Shown here: positions 59,994 through 64,000 of the stretch, in pieces | Position numbering within the stretch: the first letter of the stretch is position 1 | Layout: each line of letters begins with the position of its first letter | From: Syncephalis fuscata | Taxonomy: Eukaryota > Zoopagomycota > Zoopagomycetes > Zoopagales > Piptocephalidaceae | Reading direction: 5' to 3' | Length of the DNA stretch: 64,000 nt | NCBI GenBank assembly: GCA_025786725.1 | Contig: JAHLTZ010000006.1 | Span: 62,001 to 126,000 of the forward strand | Made by a program: the position numbers and the translations under genes | Notes under the pieces: model-generated | The model's input: the letters and a program-made list of their open reading frames with translations, nothing else | Told to the model about the DNA's origin: nothing | The model's database searches: none

Positions 59994-61271
59994 TTAGCCA
60001 CGAAAATTGTTTTTCATTTCGCGTAATTGAGCCATAACATTTACCAAAGAGGTTTGACCTGTTGCTTTTTGTAAAGCCATCTCTCTATAATAGACCATTA
60101 ATAACACCATTCAACTCTATATTACTAATTACTTACTGAGTGCGCATAAATGGATTGCAAGCCAGTTCTGATGCAATGGTGCTTGGTACGGTACAATCGT
60201 GCTTTTGCGCAAAACTCAATTTCTCCTATTAATAGCGATTAGTTTATGTTATATAAATGGTAAATCAACCTACTTGAAGTGCTTTATTATCCGGATCGAC
60301 AGAAATAGCAAACTATCATAATTTGTTTGTATTATTTTCATACCCACTTATTATTGTACCCACTTTAAGATTGGCAAGTGTATATTCATGGCCGCAGTAC
60401 ACCTTTGTATCCTCTGGCAATGCAGCTAACTTGCCCAAAGAAGAAAGCATTTGTTCTGCCGTACCTTCAAAGAATCGACCACAACCGCCAATAAATAGCG
60501 TATCACCGGTGAAAACAACACGCTGATGCTCTTCATCTGCAGCCGAAGGATCGACAACATAATAGCAAATATGACCACTAGTATGGCAAGGCGTTGCTAT
60601 AGCGCGTACCTTTAATTGACCAATCTACATTGAATAAAACAGATGCCGTAGTGGTGTTAATAAGCCACACAATAGATTTGTATCAATCTAACTTACTGTA
60701 AATTCATCACCATCGCCAACATGATGGTTAAGAGCAGCAATACGATCATCGCCACCAAATACACGCAGATCCGGCCGCTCTTTAAAGATCGTCCCGTTTC
60801 CACCCGAATGATCTCTATTACATTAGCATTAAAATTAATACAATTTATTAATCAAAGCATCAACTTACAGGTGATGATGCGTTGTAAGTACCGTTGTAAG
60901 CTTGCATTCATGTCGCTCAACCGCAGCTAGTAAACGCTCTGGCTGTACAGGATCAATGACCGCCGCTATCTATCTATTAATAAAGCTACTTTTAAACAGC
61001 AATAGTAATCTTTACCCTCTTGCGTCACTGGATCAATTAGTAGGTAGGCATAGTTGTCGCCTAAACAAGGTACAGGTTCTACCTTCATAATGCGTGTTGT
61101 GTTTGTTGAATAAGCGTAGTGCCGAGTACTAAAAGACCACCTAGTATTGGCTACAAGTGATTGCTTGCGTAGTAACCTAAAGCGACAATAAAGTGGAATC
61201 ATGAACAAATAAGCAATGTGGTGATCACGTCTAGTTTCATCAAGGCGACTTTCTTTAAACAGCCAATTCAT
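59994..61271 (-). CDS. Hydroxyacylglutathione hydrolase (glyoxalase II)
   Basis: Zinc metallo-beta-lactamase-fold enzyme that hydrolyses S-D-lactoylglutathione in the methylglyoxal detoxification pathway. Several exons joined by short introns. Motifs in order: [18 protein letters not shown] (typical start), [12 protein letters not shown], the metal motif THHHLDHSGGN (split by an intron after HHH), [46 protein letters not shown], and the C-terminal [10 protein letters not shown] before the stop at 59996-59994. All metal ligands appear present. Upstream of the cytosolic-type start (MKVEPVP, about 61090) the same exon continues in frame through [14 protein letters not shown] (61202), Arg/Ser-rich with almost no acid, as in a mitochondrial presequence; 61271 is a further in-frame ATG. 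Confidence 0.93.
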
Positions 61272-63949
61272 TGATACAGTTATTTGGTATAATCATACAC
61301 TATTAGCAGTATCCATCTATTACTAGCATTACAAGTAAAAGCCTATGTATTTTTATTAAATGGGTTATTCTATTCATTTAGAACGCTGTGGCGGACCTTT
61401 AAGCCACTGTCATAGCCTTGTCAATGCGATATACGGCAATCATGGTGGGTGGATTCGTTGGTTGGTTGTGGGACCGTTTTTGACTGATCCGCTTAAGCAC
61501 AAGCCATCATGTGTTCTACACCACTACTATTGCTGCCTATGCCGAAATAGCAATAGCATCGCCGACAAGACCGAGTTGATGGGGATGCGGATAAATACAT
61601 TCACAGACTATACAAGTGACAGGAATGGTGGCTTTATATAGAGATATAGCCATTTCTATAGGTATCTATCGGCCAGATTCGGACGAGAAGTGAGAGAAAC
61701 GACCTTGTCGCCACACCACACTCATTCACTCACACCACACTCACAATAGCACTTACACACACACACACACTTGCCCATCCTATTGTGGATACACTATTTC
61801 CCATTGATATACACACACACACACACACCACACACACACACAGAGAATAAAGTGGTCAACCTTTTCTCATTCCTCCCACACACACAAATATATTTGTTCT
61901 CTATTACAGATCGATATCACTTTTCTTTCCCATATTGTTCTTTCTTCAACACAGTTCTACCTGGTTAATGATACTTGTTCAAAGGAACAAACTATCACTA
62001 CTATCACACCATCATTCATTAGTATCGCTTTAACTATTGAATCTACATCAAGTATCACTTTTAACCAATTGATTGAGTGACTGTGTTCATCAAGTGCAGT
62101 GACTGTGTTCATTAAAGACTTGTAGCTAGCCTCACATACGATTTTGACCACCATCACACTGTTTTGTTTAATTCAACGGTAAGTTAAAGAAGTCTAGACA
62201 CTGGTATAGACCATCTATTGTCAATATCAAACTCTTTATTATTTGTTATTATTCTATTATATTATGGTTATACTGTTTGTTTCAAAATGCTGTCAAGGTA
62301 GTTTTGGTCAGACTTACTAAAGCTTGCTTCTCCATGTTTAGCTTTACAACTTGATAAGCTGGGACGCATGCTATTGCGACATGGACGCACTTCTCCCTTT
62401 TGTATCATCTTTGTAGCATGCGTATATTGTTGTGTGTAGACATTGATATCTATGTGTGTGTTTGTGTGTGTGCACGTAGAATGTGCGGGGATATGACAAT
62501 GGCCATAACACCACGTCCATGCTGCAGCACCTCAGACCAACACTCCTAAGCATGGCATAGCATAGCATAGGAGAGAGTGAACGAGGTACAGGGTGGTTGG
62601 TGTGATCATAGTTGTTGCCACCAGTTGTCATAATATGAATGATAATAGAATAATAGCAACCATTTATATCATAACAATAATACTATATAGTTTATATGAC
62701 CTTATTTCCCCTTTTTGTTGTCCATCTCCTTGTCATAATGGTCGATAGAAGGGCCGTAGAGGATGAGTGGTGTCTATTATTTATGTAGTATGTATGTAGG
62801 TGTAGGTGTGTGTGTATGGTCTCGCCTTTTGTTCTTATGCCAACAATACTTGCACGCTTTTTTGTTAATGGTGTGACGATGTCTCGTAGAATGTGATCCC
62901 CTTTTTTCTTCAATCCATCAATTAATGTGTGTGTGTGTGTAAGTCATGGCTTGCATGCGATATGACCACATACACATACCCATACACATACACATATACA
63001 CCTATAGACACACATACACATATAGATAGATAGACACATTAGTAGATAGATACCCTCATTTCTATTTGGCACACCCGTCTATCCTCGTGGTCCTATGATG
63101 ATCCTACCATTGGATTTGTTGTATTGTGTTAATAACATACACTTTGTATTCAATGTATCAATGATGTAAAACGAGAACCATTGCTCGCGCCTCTTTACGA
63201 CTACCATCCTTGAAGGGGAGTTTTCTATGACCTATTTTGGTTGACGACCTGTTATTCCTCTAAATGATGATGATATGATTCGCACACTTACCACGACTAC
63301 TCTCATTCTCACTACATCCACATTCACACTCTATTCCTTGTCCTCCTCTTTATCTACTCTCCTTCTCTCTTTCTCCTCACACACAAAACTCAAATATTTA
63401 CCACTCACTCACAGACGGCTTTTTCCTTTCCGTTCTTATTTCATTCCCGCTTTTTCAATTCTCTTCTCCTTCTTTTAACTACTACAACACTCTTTGCACT
63501 CGTTGTTGCACCCGCCTGGTTGTTATAGGTGCTTGTTCTCTCTTACTCTCTCTTACTACCACTACCACTCACTCACTCTCTCTCTGTCTGTCTGTCTCGT
63601 GTCGCTCGTTCATTTCTTTGCTTTGCTTTGCTCTGCCATATTGGTTTGCTTTATTCATTTCATTTCATTCACTTGTTCTTTCACCGGCTTTGTGTTTTAC
63701 GCATACAATAGTAGTGCCAATTGTCGTCGTTTAGCGTGCTTAAAATACATTACGCTTTTACTTTTCGTTCAATATCATCTCCGTTGTGTTACTGTCTTTG
63801 TTTCGCCACCCACCTTCTTCTATTGTTTGGTCGCTTGTCTTCAATCTTGACTAACCAGTCCTTTCGCCGTTGTACTACAGATTATACTGATTCGCACGAC
63901 TTTGCTGTGTTTTGCCATCCCCCGTTATACACCGTGTCCGTCCTTCAAT
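61272..63949. other. Intergenic, microsatellite-rich
   Basis: Contains (CA)n at about 61757-61840, (TG)n near 62450-62470 and 62927-62940, TACACA-type repeats about 62965-63030, and long C/T-rich stretches with (TCTG)n near 63586. These look like extended 5' leader or promoter DNA of a gene to the right. A short + strand hydrophobic frame (AIMVGGFVGWLWDRF, about 61430-61475) is flanked by stops and is not called. Confidence 0.45.
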
Positions 63950-64000
63950 ATGCTTAAAGAAATCAACGTTGCCATCGAGTTCTTTGCTCGTATCTTCCGT
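63950..64000 (+). CDS. Possible first 17 codons of a gene cut by the window end
   Basis: After a long C/T-rich stretch an ATG opens MLKEINVAIEFFARIFR, amphipathic and free of the local low complexity, and stays open to the window edge. A pyrimidine-rich leader followed by a normal coding start fits a gene start, but 17 codons are too few to prove it or to name a product. Confidence 0.4.
   Translation, partial: MLKEINVAIEFFARIFR

Noticed and set aside
61757-63030. Possible CRISPR-like or structured repeat array
   Set aside because: Only simple CA/TG/TACACA microsatellites, no spacer structure.

Overview
The window looks like nuclear DNA of a fungus, most likely an early-diverging lineage. 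Genes are AT-rich and cut by many short GT..AG introns of about 45-75 bp. A fungal-type MKT1 homologue and a fungal-style secreted tyrosinase are present, together with eukaryotic housekeeping genes (MTR4, VPS72/YL1, aprataxin, CZIB/DUF866) and a complete 5S rRNA and tRNA-Lys. The lineage is inferred from gene content and intron style only.

Layout. 1-9.3 kb: three tandem cationic-amino-acid-type permease genes on the minus strand: a 5' fragment at the edge, a copy with a one-base frameshift, and an intact copy. 9.3-11.7 kb: an ABCG half transporter (+). 12.9-22.7 kb: alpha/beta hydrolase (-), tail-anchored SAM-domain protein (-), MKT1 (-), rhomboid protease (+), aprataxin (-), then tRNA-Lys and 5S rRNA (-). 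22.7-27 kb: gene-poor, containing the truncated copy of a 2.97-kb segmental duplication. 27-32.1 kb: a secreted helical protein (-), CZIB (+) and an unrecognised protein (+). 32.4-41.7 kb: MFSD1-like transporter (-), an unrecognised low-complexity gene (+) and MTR4 helicase (-). 42.1-47 kb: the second copy of the duplication running into the 3' end of VPS72 (-). 48.8-51 kb: tyrosinase with a Lys/Glu/Ala/Asp repeat tail (-). 53.4-55.6 kb: 5'-nucleotidase-family enzyme (-). 56.9-59.2 kb: a fold-back repeat element. 60-61.3 kb: glyoxalase II (-). 61.3-64 kb: microsatellite-rich DNA leading to what may be the first codons of a gene cut by the window end.

The genes do not form one pathway. The most notable non-coding observations are a string of stable hairpins around an Sm-like site at about 52.13-52.35 kb that matches no snRNA I can place; a 5S rRNA followed 8 bp later by tRNA-Lys with no terminator between them; the fold-back element with internal 334-bp tandem repeats; and the large duplication that carried off the 3' end of VPS72. 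Several open frames are broken by single bases, and one copy of the duplication has a cluster of one-base differences. Some breaks may therefore be sequence errors rather than biology.
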